Source: Streptomyces mirabilis (lineage in GTDB: Bacteria; Actinomycetota; Actinomycetes; Streptomycetales; Streptomycetaceae). From it: a stretch of DNA of 64,000 bases. Where the stretch lies: assembly GCF_039503195.1 (NCBI RefSeq), contig NZ_JBCJKP010000001.1:310001-374000 (forward strand), written 5' to 3'. Below the pieces are notes generated by a model. That model was not told the origin of the DNA. It made no database searches and saw only the letters and a list, made by a program, of their open reading frames with translations. Shown here piece after piece: positions 9,290 through 18,655 of this stretch. How positions within the stretch are numbered: position 1 is the stretch's first letter; each line of letters starts with the position of its first letter. Position numbers and translations under genes: made by a program.

Positions 9290-9579
9290 TTGGTCAGCGA
9301 GGCAGAGCAGCAGCCCGCACGGCGGACACAGGCCGACCGGTGGGCCACCCGCCTTGCCGCGGCCCGTCAGTTCTACGCCCGCGAGGGGCACTTGAACGCA
9401 CCGCGCAAACAGGTCGAAGAGATGGCAGGCGAAGGCGGAGAGGTCACGGCGGTTCGGCTCGGGGGGGCTGGACAACCCGGCGCCGGGCAGGCCGGCTCCC
9501 CGCGGGCCGCCGCGCGGAACTCGATGCCCTCGGCATGCACTGGGAGGGCGGCCGGCCCGGCAGGCGGTCGCCCCGGTGA
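9290..9579 (+). pseudogene. Helicase-associated (HA) domain fragment
   Basis: RWATRLAAARQFYAREGHLN followed by APRKQVEE is the helicase-associated repeat found in many copies at the end of large Streptomyces DEAD/DEAH helicases on chromosome ends and linear plasmids. After one or two frameshifts the repeat's closing motif RRAELDALGMHWEGGRPG appears, ending at 9579. The helicase core is absent. A left break at about 9290 coincides with the end of IS5 homology. Confidence 0.7.
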
Positions 9580-9942
9580 GGTGAGCCGCAGCGCGATAGT
9601 TGTCACCAATCAAGTTTGCTGTCACCAAGCCCGGCATCCGGTATTTCGGCGGGTCACGCCTCGCGGTCGATGCTCAGCGACTCGGCCCTTGGATGTCGCT
9701 CTCGGGCTTCAGGAGCGTCCGGGCGCGGGTCGGCTCGGTGAAGGGGAGATTGCCGGGAAGGGCGCTTGGCACCCCGGGCCGCCGCCCGCGGCGCGAGGCG
9801 TTACGGCTCCGGCCGTCGTCGGCAGCGCCCGGGCTGGAATCCCCGCCAACCGGGCGGTACATCCGGGCGGGTCCGGCATGGCGCCATGTCGAGGCGCATC
9901 GTGCCCGGATGCTGATGGCCTCCGAACCATGCAGGAGTGACC
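9580..9942. other. 360 bp with no supported feature
   Basis: No frame on either strand has a plausible start or recognisable protein. The last 12 bp hold the ribosome binding site of the next gene. Confidence 0.4.
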
Positions 9943-10308
9943 ATGGACGACCACCCCAGCCTTCAAGAAGCCTGGCAATCGACATCCATTGGTGCGAGCC
10001 GTGACAGTCCCGGTCAGCCGGGGGTCATCGGCATTGCGCTCGCCGCCGTGCTGACGGCCGCACTCGCGCAGGGTTCCTGGCAATGGTTCTCCACTTACAT
10101 CGGGTTGACGCTTCTTGCGGTGATCTTCTCCTCTTACCGACTGCCGACATGGACGCCCGGCCTCGGATCTGCGTACATGCGGAATCTGGTCGCGTTTTCA
10201 CTGGTCGTCGGCCTGTGCGTAGCGATCACGCTGGCCCCCGTGCTGCAGCGCTCGGCGTGTCAGGAAGCCACCTCCCACAAACACGTCCATGGACAGGAAG
10301 GTGAGTGA
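9943..10308 (+). CDS. Small hypothetical membrane protein with three helices
   Basis: A 121-residue protein. After a polar head of about 27 residues come three hydrophobic segments (VIGIALAAVLTAAL, YIGLTLLAVIFSSY, NLVAFSLVVGLCVAITLAPV) and a short polar tail ending HVHGQEGE. AGGAG lies five bases before ATG 9943; a GTG six bases earlier is in frame but overlaps that site. It may be coupled to a tiny downstream frame that begins with GTG inside its stop region. Function unknown. Confidence 0.7.
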   Translation: MDDHPSLQEAWQSTSIGASRDSPGQPGVIGIALAAVLTAALAQGSWQWFSTYIGLTLLAVIFSSYRLPTWTPGLGSAYMRNLVAFSLVVGLCVAITLAPVLQRSACQEATSHKHVHGQEGE

Positions 10309-10517
10309 GCGTCGTGCCGTCCGCGGCGAACTTCGTTGCACGGGACATCGCGCACCGGCTCCACAACGATGCACGACAGCTGAAGCTGCGGATGTGGACG
10401 GGGTCAAGCCGCCCGGGTCTGCTGTTCGTGCTGTCGGCGTGCCGCATGGTGAGCGGTGTGCTGGTGGCCGCCGGGAATCAACCGCAGGCGGCGGCCGCCG
10501 GCATGACGCGGCTCTGA
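10305..10517 (+). CDS. Possible small protein translationally coupled to the upstream membrane protein
   Basis: A 70-residue frame whose GTG overlaps the preceding TGA as GTGA, with GGAAGG just upstream. It contains NFVARDIAHRLHNDARQLKL and a hydrophobic segment (LLFVLSACRMVSGVLVAA). No homologous family is recognised. It overlaps by 114 bp a better supported small membrane gene on the other strand, so it may not be real. Confidence 0.3.
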   Translation: MSVVPSAANFVARDIAHRLHNDARQLKLRMWTGSSRPGLLFVLSACRMVSGVLVAAGNQPQAAAAGMTRL

Positions 10518-10607
10518 GGGCCTGGCGGTGAGACGGTCCTCGACGCGGTCCATGCCGTACAGCAAAAGCCCCAGCAGGGGCAGCAGCAAAAAAGCAACGA
10601 CGATCAC
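10404..10607 (-). CDS. Small Streptomyces membrane protein
   Basis: A 67-residue protein starting at GTG (VIVVAFLLLPLLGLLLYGMD) with GGAC upstream. One N-terminal hydrophobic helix is followed by RVEDRL and a basic tail with RHAGGRRLRLIPGG. Short actinomycete membrane proteins with this exact plan (helix, MDRVEDRL, basic LRLIPGG) are common and uncharacterised. The last 20 residues after IPGG are less typical and may be altered. Confidence 0.65.
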   Translation of the reverse strand: MIVVAFLLLPLLGLLLYGMDRVEDRLTARPSEPRHAGGRRLRLIPGGHQHTAHHAARRQHEQQTRAA

Positions 10608-10914
10608 GACACACGTCCTTCCCGGCTGACTGCACCGCCCCGGGTACCCACCACGAGCACGGTCAGTCAGCGGGAAATGCACAAGCCTGGTGACCGCGGC
10701 GGCAGGGAATCCAAGATCGGAGACGGGCCGAACGTGCCCAGGCCGGATGACACCGGATGCCGTCGGCAGGGAAGGACCCTTCGACCTCCCCAGGTGTCAT
10801 GGCCCTTCCCCGTCCGGCTGAGGACGACTACCCGCCCGCCCCGGGCTCATGCTCACGCGATCGCCACCTCTCCACGGCTGTCTGCAGATGGTTCTGCAGG
10901 TCAGGCGGCATCGC

Positions 10915-11975
10915 TTACTGGTCTCGCTGGTCGCCGCGGATCTGCCACCTTGAAGTGGCCGGGTTCCAGACCAGGCGAATCCGGCCACGGTCAGGCCGCT
11001 GGGCGGTGAGCTCGTCGAGATTAAGAGAAGTCAGGGCCCGCAAGGCCTCGTCCGTGACGTCTGACCACAGGCACAAGGTGATGTGTGCGTCGGGGTCGTC
11101 CGCGATGAGCAGCGTCGCCCCGTTGCTGGCCTCGCCCTGGGAGGGGGACCGGCGGAGCATGCGTGGGACCAGCGCACGGGCCTGCCCGTACGCGTCCTCG
11201 GCTGCTTTGGACATCAGGGCCTGCACGAAGGGGATGACAGCGGTCGCGACCACGGCAGTCACCACGACCGTTCCCGTGGCCGTTCGCCTGCAGAAGGCGC
11301 GATTTACGTTTGCCTCCCACTCAAGGACGCGCTTCGCTCGGTCGCGCCACTGGTTTGCCTCGTCGAAGCGGCTCTGCGCGGCCAACAGAGCCACGAGATC
11401 AAGGCATGCCTGGTGCCGCGGACCGAGGCCAGCATCGCTCTCGGCCGGGTCGAGTGGCTCGACCCACTGCTCGCCGTCGTCCTCGGCCGCTGCGCGGAGC
11501 CAGTGTTCCGCCTCTTGGGGCAAGTCCCCATCACGGAGTGCGCCACCAAGCTCCAGCTTCGCGTCGACATGCCCACTCTGGGCAGCGCGTCGCAGCCATC
11601 TACCGCGCTCCTCGAGTCATCGCCGGTCGTGCCCATCGCATACATGGCTTGGAGGTGTCCCGCTTCCGCGGCCCGCCGATACCAGTGTCGGGCTTGGTCT
11701 GCCTGTCGTCCGGTGAGGAACTCGGCGAGACGGTACATCGCTTCGCTCTCGCCGGCCTCAGCGGCATCGTGAAACCACCGATGAGCCTGCTCGGGATCGC
11801 GACGCTCGAAGAAGTGGGCCAGACGCATCATCACCCGTGAATCACCAAATTCAGCGCCCTGCACCAGACCAGGGTCTGGCCTCTCCCAAGAACGCTCGAA
11901 CGCCACTGAGCCCCTCCAGACCCAACCCCGCGGTTCCCCCACCGCGTGACTGACACTCTTCATACCGCACGACAT
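10915..11975 (-). pseudogene. Sel1/TPR-repeat protein with membrane helix, frameshifted
   Basis: Sel1-like repeats open the protein (MMRLAHFFERRDPEQAHRWF, AMYRLAEFLTGRQADQARHW). The frame breaks near 11630; a third repeat sits in another frame (RWLRRAAQSGHVDAKLELGG, ALRDGDLPQEAEHWLRAAAE). That frame then runs to 10915 through a single membrane helix (TVVVTAVVATAVIPFVQAL) and a C-terminal alpha/beta domain (LLIADDPDAHITLCLWSDVT). The whole would be about 350 residues. Sel1 proteins are scaffolds; partner unknown. One indel separates the halves, so a sequencing error is possible. The start is uncertain. Confidence 0.65.
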
Positions 11976-12582
11976 TGAGCGGCGGGGGGAAGACCCGGCT
12001 GTTCTGGGAATGCGACGAGTTCAACACGGGAACTCGCGCACGCCACCGAGCAAGGTCACCGCACCCCCGCCCTCACCCCGCACGGTCGCCGGCTGGATCC
12101 TCCCGCACCCCGAGTCCCTCCCGAGGGCGAACTGCTCCGGATGAAGGCCGTCTTGGCCCACTGCCCCGAACATCCAACCCACCAACAACGTAGGACCCGT
12201 TGACAGATGATCCACAGCCCGGACAGCCGGCCACGACCAGCATGAGTACGAAGAAGAGCCATCACACCACCCCCGCAATCAGCAACTTCAGGGTGAAACG
12301 GACTCACTGACCTCAACACGACCGTTGCCGTGCCCGGTTGCGATCGCAGCGAAGCACTCCCCTACGTCCCCGCCGCCGTCCCACGACCCGGGCAGCTCTT
12401 CCACGCGCCGCCCGTACCGGGACCGTCCATCGTCATACGCAGACCTTCGCGGCCAATGCCTCGACTCTCCGGGGAGATTCCGGGCGTCCGGTCGCGGCTG
12501 GGTGGGTAAGAGGCGGTCGGCGGGGATGGCCGACCAGACATGGTCCTTGCCCGGGTGGTCATCGGGCCGGGAGGGGGTTCCC
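11976..12582. other. 600 bp without a supported gene
   Basis: The plus frame of the terpene synthase is open from 12325, but the stretch before 12583 is Pro/Ser/Arg-rich and has no ribosome binding site. The rest holds no recognisable coding sequence, repeats or strong hairpins. It probably contains the terpene synthase promoter, which I cannot place. Confidence 0.4.
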
Positions 12583-13623
12583 GTGGGAGAAACGCCTGCC
12601 AGCGCAAGTAATGGGACCGGGACGCGGGCCGTCCGCGCCGATGCCGTGCAAGGGTTTGCTGCCCCTGCCGTGCAGATCTCCGGGCCCTCGCTGCTCAATC
12701 CGGGCCTGCCGCAGGTGGAGCCGCACGTCACCGCCTGGGCGCAGGCGTCGGGGCTGCTGTCCGCGGAGGCTGCCGAGCAGGCCCGCAGGGAGTGCCATAC
12801 CGCCTTCGCCGGACGAGTTTGGCCCTGGGCACCACCGGAGCGGCTGGCCGAGCTGTCCCGCCTGGTCCTGTGGATGTTCGTCGTCGACGACCGGAGCGAC
12901 GCCCACCGGGCCGCATCCGGAACGGTCGACGCGGAGCTGGAGGCCATGGTGTGCGCCGTCACCGGCGGGAAGCGCGCCGTGCCCGAACCGGCGCCGGCGA
13001 CCGTACGCGTCCTGGCGGAGGTGGTGCCGCGGGTGGCCGGCTGCATGGGCCCCGCATGGTGCGCTCGCTTCATTCGGCATCTGGCGGAATGGATAGGCAC
13101 CAACCGGGACATGATCCAGCGCCGTGCGGACCACAGCGTGCCGACGCCGCAGGCCTATGTCTGCTGGCGGCGAGTGTCCGGAGCGGTGGGCTGGTGCTTT
13201 GACCTCATCGAGTACGCGCAGGACGCGGAGCTGGCCGAGCCGGTGTGGTCCTCGCCGGCCTGTCGCCGGCTGCGGGATACCGCCGCGGATGTCATCTGCT
13301 GGACCAACGATCTGTTCTCTGTGCGTAAGGAGCTGCTCAGCGGCGAAACGAGCAACCTGGTGGTGGTATTGCAGCATCACCACTGTCTGGCGCTGCAGGA
13401 GGCCGTGGACGAGGTGCACCGGTGGCTGTCCTGGCGTATCGCCGAACTGCCTGTCGCGACGGGCCATCTGCAGGCCGCCGCCTCGGCCATGGGCCTGGCG
13501 CCGGATGAGCAGGCGGCGGTCGGCCGGTATGTGGAGGGCATCGGTGCGTGGGCTCGTGGTTTTCTCGACTTCTGCGAGGAGTCTGCGCGGTATGCCGAGG
13601 CCGGTCGCCCAAGGTCCGGGTAG
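12583..13623 (+). CDS. Class I terpene synthase (terpene cyclase)
   Basis: Bacterial terpene cyclase of 346 residues that would ionise an isoprenyl diphosphate (probably farnesyl or geranyl) and cyclise it. The acidic Mg-binding motif DDRSD is at 102-106 and the NSE motif NDLFSVRKE at 242-250, matching ND-x-x-S-x-x-x-E. An RY pair lies near the C-terminus (EESARYAEAG). GTG 12583 is chosen because GGAGGGGG lies five bases upstream; in-frame ATGs at 12325 and 12526 lack a site. No P450, prenyltransferase or regulator is adjacent, so it is an orphan cyclase. It is followed by an IS630. The product cannot be predicted. Confidence 0.93.
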   Translation: MGETPASASNGTGTRAVRADAVQGFAAPAVQISGPSLLNPGLPQVEPHVTAWAQASGLLSAEAAEQARRECHTAFAGRVWPWAPPERLAELSRLVLWMFVVDDRSDAHRAASGTVDAELEAMVCAVTGGKRAVPEPAPATVRVLAEVVPRVAGCMGPAWCARFIRHLAEWIGTNRDMIQRRADHSVPTPQAYVCWRRVSGAVGWCFDLIEYAQDAELAEPVWSSPACRRLRDTAADVICWTNDLFSVRKELLSGETSNLVVVLQHHHCLALQEAVDEVHRWLSWRIAELPVATGHLQAAASAMGLAPDEQAAVGRYVEGIGAWARGFLDFCEESARYAEAGRPRSG

Positions 13624-13938
13624 CAGGCCGCAACCCGAGGCATTTCGCTGGCCGTGGGCAGCGGGAGGCGGACTTGGTAGACAGAGGCCCCAGCCGGCGC
13701 TTCTTCTCCCCAAGGAGATCCCCGACACGGTGATCGCACCGGAACAGCCCATCCTCGCGGAGTACGCCAAGGTGGCACGGTGACAGGCCCTGCCTCCATC
13801 CCTCGACCACCGGAAGATCACACGACCAGGAATTCCCTTCACACCGCCAAGCCCTCCCGCGAGCGCCTCCGCGCGGTCGGCTCCGAGCGGGCTCCTGTCC
13901 CTATCCCCCGCGTATTTGCCCCGGCCACCGGCCGGTTA
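13624..13938. other. 315 bp between terpene synthase and IS630, no gene seen
   Basis: No supported frame or terminator-like hairpin was found. The TA at 13937-13938 is the presumed target duplication of the IS630 that follows. Confidence 0.4.
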
Positions 13939-14884
13939 CTGACTTCGGCTCGTCAGGGTGATCTTTCTCGAAGTTCCTGGTGAGGGCGGGTTGTTGGCCG
14001 TATCCAGGGATGTGTGAGGTATGCGGATGGGGGCGGACTGACCGCTGCGGGGCGTCAGCGCCGGGAGACGGTACGGATGCAGGCAGCCGAGCTGTTCGAG
14101 CAGAGGATCAAGCCGCCGGAGGTCGCGCGGCGACTGCGAGTGAGCCGGAAATCCGCCTGTCAGTGGCACCAGGAGTGGTGCGATGGCGGTGTGCAGGCCC
14201 TGTCGTCCCGGGAGCCGAGTGGATCACGGTGCCGCCTCTCTCCACGCTGCCTGGAGAAACTCGCCGCGCAGCTCGAGCAGGGGCCTGCCGCGCACGGCTG
14301 GGTGGAGGACCAGGTGTGGACCGCAGCGCGAGTGGCCACGCTGATCGGCAGGAAGTTCCACGTCTCCTCCAGCATCTCCGGGGCCACGAGGTTGATGCAC
14401 CGGCTCGGCTTCAGCCCGCAGGTGCCCGCACGACGGGTGGCCGAACGCGACGAGCAGGCCGTGAAGGTGTGGAAGGAGGCGACCTGGGCCGAGGTAAGAG
14501 AACCAGGGCGGCCTGCGGAGGCTACGTCTGCTTCGAGGACGAGGCAGGCTTCACCTGACGGCCGCCCAAAGGACGCGCGTGGGGCCGACGCGGCCACACG
14601 CCGGTCGTGACGGTCAGCGGGCGGCGCTCGGGACGCCTGTCAGTCGCCGGACTGATCGCCATGCGGCCCGGCTCCCGCACCCGACTCCGCCACCGCCTGC
14701 GCACCCACCCCGCCAGCAAGGGCAACCGACGCAACCTGGGCGAAAGCGAACTCGACCGACTCGAAGTCCTCCTTCGCAACCGCCTCAAGCGCCTTCAGTA
14801 CCGACCCGACACCCTCAACGGATTCATAGCCCGAACCGGCCTGGACCTCGACGCGCCAACATCACCCTGACCAGCTGAAGTCAG
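13939..14884 (+). mobile_element. IS630-family insertion sequence (defective)
   Basis: Terminal inverted repeats of 24 bp at 13939-13962 (CTGACTTCGGCTCGTCAGGG) and 14861-14884 differ at two positions. Both are flanked by TA (13937-13938 and 14885-14886), the target duplication expected of IS630. The 946-bp element holds one damaged transposase gene. Confidence 0.88.
14014..14870 (+). pseudogene. IS630-family transposase, frameshifted and deleted
   Basis: The N-terminal winged-helix part reads from MRYADGGGLTAAGRQRRETV through ELFEQRIKPPEVARRLRVSR. At 14491-14500 (GAGGTAAGAG) a -1 step is needed to continue into GGYVCFEDEAGFT, the first catalytic Asp region. A TGA follows at once, the middle of the DDE domain is missing, and only the last segment remains (LDRLEVLLRNRLKRLQYRPD). 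The -1 site is the same as in the IS630 at 37.5-38.6 kb, but the other lesions make this copy dead. Confidence 0.88.
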
Positions 14885-14988
14885 TAATACCGCTCTTCCC
14901 CGGGCCGCATGAGCCAGCTGATGGCACCGAGAACGACGCACGATTCCTGGACCGCTCGCGGCGCGGGCGTGGACGGTCGAAGGACGCG

Positions 14989-16128
14989 TCAGCTGACCCG
15001 AAGACCGACCGCCAGCGTCAGTTCAAGGACCCGGTGTGGCGATGCGAGATCCGGAAACAGCTCCCGCAGCTGCGACATCCGGTACCGGACTGTCTGGGGA
15101 TGGACGAACAACGCCGCCGCCACCTCGTCCCGCCTGCCCTGGTGCAGCAGCCACGCCCGCAACGTCTCCTCCAGCCGCCGTGCGGTCACGACAGGCAAGG
15201 TCCGCAACGGTGCGAGGGCTCGGGCACGCAGGTCTGCGAACGCGTCCACGTCGGCGCTCAGCACCAGCTCGGGCAGGTGGTCCTCGGTGTCGCGAATATC
15301 AGAGGAGAGGGAGCGCGCGCGTACGGCTCGTGCGTACGAGGCGGACGCACGAGTCCATGGCCGGGCCGGGCCGACCACGGCGGTGCGGTCGGTGAGCTGC
15401 CGCAAGAGATGTGATCGGTCGGCATCGGGGACGAGCAGCACACCGGTGGCGTCCGGCAGATCGTCGAGGACGAGGGTGCCCGGGTCGAGCGCCCGGTAGG
15501 CAGGCCGGGCCTGGGCGGCGGGCAGCAGAACCGCGGTCAGCGAAACCGGAGGCTGCCACCCGGCCCGTTGAACAGAGGCCAGCAGCACGTCCGGGCTCGC
15601 GCCGGCGAGGAGGTCGCGGGCCAGGTGTTCCAGGTGGCGCTCGTGGGCCCTGCCCCGGGCGGCCAGTTCGTCGGCATGGCCCGCGGCGCTCGCGGCGGAG
15701 AGCTCGTCGATGTAGGCGAAGGTCAGCTCGGCGAACTTGGCGACCTCGGCGGCGGGCAGGCCTGCGGGTACGGCACCCGCTGCCAGGCATCGCCAGGCCA
15801 CGCGGGCACCGACGCGGTAGGCGCTGAGTAGGGCGTCCATCGACCGGCCGTCGCGCACCTCGCCGCGGCCCAGCTCGTAGGCTGCGTCACCGGCGTCGCC
15901 GCCTGTGGCGTTCCCGCTCGCGAGGTCCAGGTAGTGCCCCAGGGCGGTGCGGACGGCTCGGCGGATGGTGCCGCCCATGCGGCCCGAAAGGGCGTTGGCG
16001 TAGGAAGGGACCTCGTCGATGATCGCCTGGACGACCTCGTCGGCGGTGGTCTTCAGCGCGGCCCGAAGTGCGGTGACCGTCTTCTCATCGAGGGCCAGTT
16101 CGCTGGCCCTCCGGATTGCATGGCTCAC
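14989..16128 (-). CDS. PucR/CdaR-family transcriptional regulator
   Basis: A 380-residue regulator. The long N-terminal helical region (about 1-170) contains SYANALSGRMGGTIRRAVRT and the central region a GGDEF-like fold. The C-terminus holds the PucR helix-turn-helix (RRDEVAAALFVHPQTVRYRM, SQLRELFPDL) at about 340-370. GTG 16128 is chosen because AGGGA precedes it; a TTG 21 bp upstream is possible. It is divergent from the ferredoxin reductase-desaturase operon across 88 bp. This pairing is common in Streptomyces and suggests it controls that operon (inference). Confidence 0.92.
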   Translation of the reverse strand: MSHAIRRASELALDEKTVTALRAALKTTADEVVQAIIDEVPSYANALSGRMGGTIRRAVRTALGHYLDLASGNATGGDAGDAAYELGRGEVRDGRSMDALLSAYRVGARVAWRCLAAGAVPAGLPAAEVAKFAELTFAYIDELSAASAAGHADELAARGRAHERHLEHLARDLLAGASPDVLLASVQRAGWQPPVSLTAVLLPAAQARPAYRALDPGTLVLDDLPDATGVLLVPDADRSHLLRQLTDRTAVVGPARPWTRASASYARAVRARSLSSDIRDTEDHLPELVLSADVDAFADLRARALAPLRTLPVVTARRLEETLRAWLLHQGRRDEVAAALFVHPQTVRYRMSQLRELFPDLASPHRVLELTLAVGLRVS

Positions 16129-16215
16129 GTTTTTGTTCCCTGCGAACAATTCAGCCGACCAGATTTACGTCCTGCGGTCAGGACTTTACGCCTTGAGGCA
16201 CAGCAAGCTGGAGTC

Positions 16216-17271
16216 ATGACGAGTGCAGCCCTCCGCAGCAGGGCGTGGAAACTGCTGGAGATGGTCACGACGCCGCTGTTGCCGTCGGACTACCTCGACC
16301 TGGTCAGCCCGCTGCGTGCGGGCGCTGACCTACGTGGGCGCATCGAGGCCGTGCACCCCGAGACGGGTGACGCCGCGACCATCGTGATCAGGCCGGGACG
16401 GGGCTGGCGCGGCCACACGGCCGGTCAGTACGTGCGGATCGGGGTCGACGTCGACGGGGTGCGCCTGTGGCGTGCCTACTCCATCACCTCGCCGACGAAC
16501 CGCCAGGACGGCCGCGTCATGATCACCGTGAAGGCGATCCCGGACGGCAAGGTCAGCAACCACCTGGTCCGCAGGGCGAAACCGGGCACGCTGATCCAGC
16601 TCGACCAGCCGGCCGGTGACTTCGTGCTGCCGCAGGCCAAGCCCGCCAAGGTGCTCTACCTGACTGCCGGCAGCGGCATCACGCCCGTGATGGGCATGCT
16701 GCGCGACATCGAGTTCGACGACGTCGTCATGGTCCACTGCGCGCCACGGCCGCAAGACGTGATCTTCCGCAACGAACTGCACGACCTGGTCGCGGACAAG
16801 AAGCTGCGGCTCACCGAGGTGCACACCGACACGGACGGCATGCTCGACATCGCCCGTCTTGACGAACTCGTGCCCGACTGGGCCGAGCGCGAGACCTGGG
16901 CCTGCGGGCCCGCGGGCCTGCTCGACGCCGCCGAAAAGCACTGGACCGAGCACGGCATACAAGAACGCCTGCACACCGAACGCTTCCGCCCCAGCATCGT
17001 CGTCGCCGGCGACGGCGGCGAGGTCACGTTCAGCTCCACCGGCAAGACCGTCGACGCGGACGGCGCCACGCCGTTGCTGGACATCGGCGAGGAGGCCGGC
17101 GTGCTCATGCCCTCCGGGTGCCGCATGGGCATCTGCTTCGGCTGCATCACGCCGCTCAAGGCGGGCGCCGTCCGCGACCTGCGCACCGGCAAGATCACCG
17201 AGGCCGAGCCGGGCGTCCTCATCCAGACCTGCGTGTCCGCCGCTGCGGGCCCCTGCGACATCGAACGGTAG
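16216..17271 (+). CDS. Ferredoxin-NAD(P)H reductase with C-terminal 2Fe-2S domain, desaturase partner
   Basis: An electron transfer protein of 351 residues. The FAD-binding domain has LWRAYSITSP (about 95-105), and the NAD-binding domain has LYLTAGSGITPVMGML and WACGPAGLLDAAEKHW. The C-terminal plant-type ferredoxin domain has cysteines in SGCRMGICFGC and a distal QTCVSAAAG. This fusion passes electrons from NAD(P)H to a membrane desaturase, which is the next gene, seven bases downstream. The start MTSAALRSRAWK is the usual family start. The longer frame upstream is non-coding. Confidence 0.93.
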   Translation: MTSAALRSRAWKLLEMVTTPLLPSDYLDLVSPLRAGADLRGRIEAVHPETGDAATIVIRPGRGWRGHTAGQYVRIGVDVDGVRLWRAYSITSPTNRQDGRVMITVKAIPDGKVSNHLVRRAKPGTLIQLDQPAGDFVLPQAKPAKVLYLTAGSGITPVMGMLRDIEFDDVVMVHCAPRPQDVIFRNELHDLVADKKLRLTEVHTDTDGMLDIARLDELVPDWAERETWACGPAGLLDAAEKHWTEHGIQERLHTERFRPSIVVAGDGGEVTFSSTGKTVDADGATPLLDIGEEAGVLMPSGCRMGICFGCITPLKAGAVRDLRTGKITEAEPGVLIQTCVSAAAGPCDIER

Positions 17272-17278
17272 GAGCACC

Positions 17279-18397
17279 TTGACCGCCATCGACCCCACCG
17301 CCCACCTGACCGCGGAGCAGATCGAGGAGCTCGGCCGCGAGCTGGACGCGATCCGCGACGAGGTGATCGCCGGCCGCGGCGAGAAGGACGCCGCCTACAT
17401 CCGCAAGGTCATCTCGGCACAGCGCAAGCTCGAGCTGGTCAGCAGGGGCGTGCTCCTGTTCTCGTTCTTCCCGCCCGCGTGGCTGCTCGGCACCGCCGGT
17501 CTGTCCGTGGCGAAGATCATGGACAACATGGAGATCGGCCACAACATCCTGCACGGCCAGTGGGACTGGATGCGAGACCCGAAGATCCACTCCACCACCT
17601 GGGAGTGGGATCACGTCTCGCCGTCCGACCAGTGGAAGCACTCGCACAACGAACTGCACCACACGTACACCAACGTGATCGGCAAGGACAACGACCTCGG
17701 CTACGGCATCATGCGCGTCGACGAGGACCAGAAGTGGCACCCGTTCCACCTCGGCCAGCCACTGTGGAACTTCATCAACGCCTGCTTCTTCGAGTACGGC
17801 ATCGCGGCGTACGACCTGGAGCTCGGCAAGAACCTGCACAAGCGCCGCCGCAAGAACCCGGAGTTCCGCGCGCGCGCCAAGGCCGTGGGCCGCAAGATCC
17901 GCAAGCAGGTGCTCAAGGACTACGTGATCCACCCGCTGCTGTCGGGCCCGTCGTTCCTCACCACCCTCGCCGCCACGTTCACCGCGAACCTGGTCCGCAA
18001 CATCTGGTCCCACTCGGTGATCATGTGCGGGCACTTCCCCGAGGGCGTGCAGGTCTTCGAGCGCCGGTCGATCAAGGGCGAGACGCGCGGCCAGTGGTAC
18101 CTGCGCCAGATGATGGGCTCGGCGAACATCAGCGGCAGCAAGGCCATGCACTTCATGACCGGCAACCTGTCGCACCAGATCGAGCACCACCTGTTCCCGG
18201 ACCTGCCGAGCAACCGGTACGCCGAGGTCGCGGTGAAGGTCCGCGCGCTGTTCGAGAAGTACGAGCTGGAGTACGTCACCGGACCGCTGCCCAAGCAGGT
18301 GTTCTCCGCGTGGCACAAGGTCTTCCGGCTCTCGCTGCCGAACAAGAATCCCAAGGTCAAGACACCGGACCGCGAGCAGGAGCTCGTCGCGGCCTGA
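17279..18397 (+). CDS. Membrane fatty acid desaturase
   Basis: Di-iron acyl-CoA/acyl-lipid desaturase of 372 residues that introduces a double bond into membrane fatty acids. The three histidine boxes are present: HNILH (88-92), HSHNELHH (121-128) and HQIEHH near residue 300. Hydrophobic pairs (LLFSFFPPAWLLGTAGL, FLTTLAATFTANLV) place it in the membrane. The TTG start at 17279 has GGAG four bases upstream and gives TAIDPTAHLTAEQIEELGRE, the common N-terminus. It is co-transcribed with the reductase. Regulation by membrane fluidity or fatty acids through the divergent PucR protein is plausible but not shown. Confidence 0.93.
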   Translation: MTAIDPTAHLTAEQIEELGRELDAIRDEVIAGRGEKDAAYIRKVISAQRKLELVSRGVLLFSFFPPAWLLGTAGLSVAKIMDNMEIGHNILHGQWDWMRDPKIHSTTWEWDHVSPSDQWKHSHNELHHTYTNVIGKDNDLGYGIMRVDEDQKWHPFHLGQPLWNFINACFFEYGIAAYDLELGKNLHKRRRKNPEFRARAKAVGRKIRKQVLKDYVIHPLLSGPSFLTTLAATFTANLVRNIWSHSVIMCGHFPEGVQVFERRSIKGETRGQWYLRQMMGSANISGSKAMHFMTGNLSHQIEHHLFPDLPSNRYAEVAVKVRALFEKYELEYVTGPLPKQVFSAWHKVFRLSLPNKNPKVKTPDREQELVAA

Positions 18398-18655
18398 TTC
18401 CGGTATTGGTTCAGATCTTTCGGCCGTACCGGCGGCACCGCGGGGTTCGGTGAGATCCGTTGCGGACGGTGGGCGGCCGCGACATCAGACCGTACGACAC
18501 GGGATCCGGGCAGCCCGGTGTCCGGCTGCACTGCCTGGACGTGCGCCAGAAGCTCAGCACACAGCCCCCGGCAAGGTGTTGTAGTGCGCTGACCTGCCCT
18601 GGTCGGCCGGTAGTCGGGTGCGTACGCGCACTCGGTTTGCCGAGGGGCGGGCTGG

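Noticed and set aside
12559..13842. 427-codon open frame antisense to the terpene synthase
   Set aside because: Composition is that of a G+C-driven shadow frame; the plus strand has both terpene synthase motifs and a ribosome binding site.
16330..18316. Long minus-strand frames opposite the reductase and desaturase
   Set aside because: They mirror well-supported genes with intact FAD, 2Fe-2S and His-box motifs, and have repetitive His/Val/Arg composition.
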